Assembly: GCA_964531295.1 (NCBI GenBank)
Contig: CAZHHJ010000135.1
Location: 1 to 6,408, forward strand
DNA: 6,408 bases
Direction: 5' to 3'
Origin: JAAYJK01 sp964531295
GTDB lineage: Bacteria > Bacillota > Syntrophomonadia > Syntrophomonadales > Syntrophomonadaceae
A model generated the notes under the pieces. That model was given only the letters and a program-made list of their open reading frames with translations, had not been told where the DNA came from and made no database searches. A program made the position numbers and the translations under genes. Below are positions 5,935-6,408 of the stretch, in pieces. Numbering within the stretch: position 1 is the first letter of the stretch; each line of letters begins with the position of its first letter.

Positions 5935-6408
5935 TCAAGTGCCGGGGTTCTTCATTTCAGTAAGATTGAACAGGATTTTCTCCAGTACGGCCTTGGCTTT
6001 TGCTAAATCTTCTTTTTCAATATCTTTAAAAAGATCTTCCATAAATACCTCGCCACTTGGCTGGGTCGCTTGCAAAAACGCATAACTTTGATCGGTCATT
6101 TCCAGTCTGGTAACCCTGGCATCCCTTTGGTCTTTTCCTAATTTCAGTAAACCTTTTCGCTGAAGTATCAAAGCCACCTGTTTAATGTTCTGATAAGAGC
6201 ATCCCATTTCCCAAGCTACCGATTTCATAGTGGGAGGATTATCAAATAAGCTTTCGATCGTAGCCAAGAGAAACCATTGTTTTGTGGTTACATTAAATTC
6301 TTTAAGCTCCCGCGTAAGCAAGGTATCCATTCTATTGGCAATCATCAAAAGCGAGGCAAAAATTAAATGTTTATCCGAAATTAAATCGTTGTTTTTCAAT
6401 TCACGCAC
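5935..6408 (-). CDS. MarR-family transcriptional regulator
   Basis: A winged helix-turn-helix regulator of the MarR family; such proteins bind palindromic DNA as dimers and often release it on binding a small ligand or on oxidation. The visible 157 residues show an N-terminal dimerisation helix (about 12-38), the core helix of TKQWFLLATIES (42-53), helix-turn-helix residues 60-88 (TMKSVAWEMGCSYQNIKQVA, then LQRKGLL), and the wing 89-106 with the family's D-x-R motif in KDQRDARVTRLEMT. C-terminal helices (122-153) complete the dimer interface. Length fits a full family member, but the first codon, a GTG at 6408-6406, is at the window edge with no upstream sequence, so the true start may lie beyond it. 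Cys70, in the helix-turn-helix, is the only cysteine visible. It is upstream of and codirectional with the exported protein and serine hydrolase genes, which makes them plausible targets. Confidence 0.9.
   Translation of the reverse strand: MRELKNNDLISDKHLIFASLLMIANRMDTLLTRELKEFNVTTKQWFLLATIESLFDNPPTMKSVAWEMGCSYQNIKQVALILQRKGLLKLGKDQRDARVTRLEMTDQSYAFLQATQPSGEVFMEDLFKDIEKEDLAKAKAVLEKILFNLTEMKNPGT

Overview
The window reads as part of a Gram-positive, clostridial-type (Firmicutes) chromosome. The grounds are a copper-amine-oxidase-type stalk domain on a secreted protein, strong GGAGG-type ribosome binding sites, moderately AT-rich DNA, and several exported or membrane proteins without outer-membrane features. 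A genus cannot be named; an anaerobic, spore-forming Peptococcaceae-like lineage is a guess from the style of the secreted proteins.

Layout. Left part, + strand: the 3' portion of a gene for a secreted stalk-domain protein (3-581), a strong intrinsic terminator (597-626), and a gene for an exported protein of unknown function (650-1360). These run convergently into a minus-strand gene for an eight-segment membrane protein (1392-2420). The 281-base gap at 2421-2701 holds a MITE-like element of about 138 bp, bounded by 16-bp inverted repeats (15 of 16 matching) and carrying a second palindromic repeat inside. Next to it is a pair of 9-bp direct repeats just upstream of the membrane-protein gene.

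Right part, minus strand: a MarR-type regulator (open at the right edge), then an exported two-repeat protein, then a serine hydrolase of the beta-lactamase/penicillin-binding-protein-like family with four C-terminal membrane segments. The last two genes are 16 bases apart and almost certainly cotranscribed. The regulator is 67 bases upstream in the same orientation.

Working together (inference): the right-hand genes look like a small regulated envelope module in which a MarR-family protein controls a surface-anchored or secreted partner and a membrane-tethered serine hydrolase that could act on peptidoglycan peptides, D-amino-acid peptides or small esters. The eight-segment membrane protein lies downstream on the same strand but is separated by the repeat element, so membership in the unit is uncertain. 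No RNA gene, CRISPR array, transposase or phage gene was seen. No complete new defence or mobile system is evident; the most unusual items are the nested repeat element and the uncharacterised regulator/exported protein/hydrolase set.
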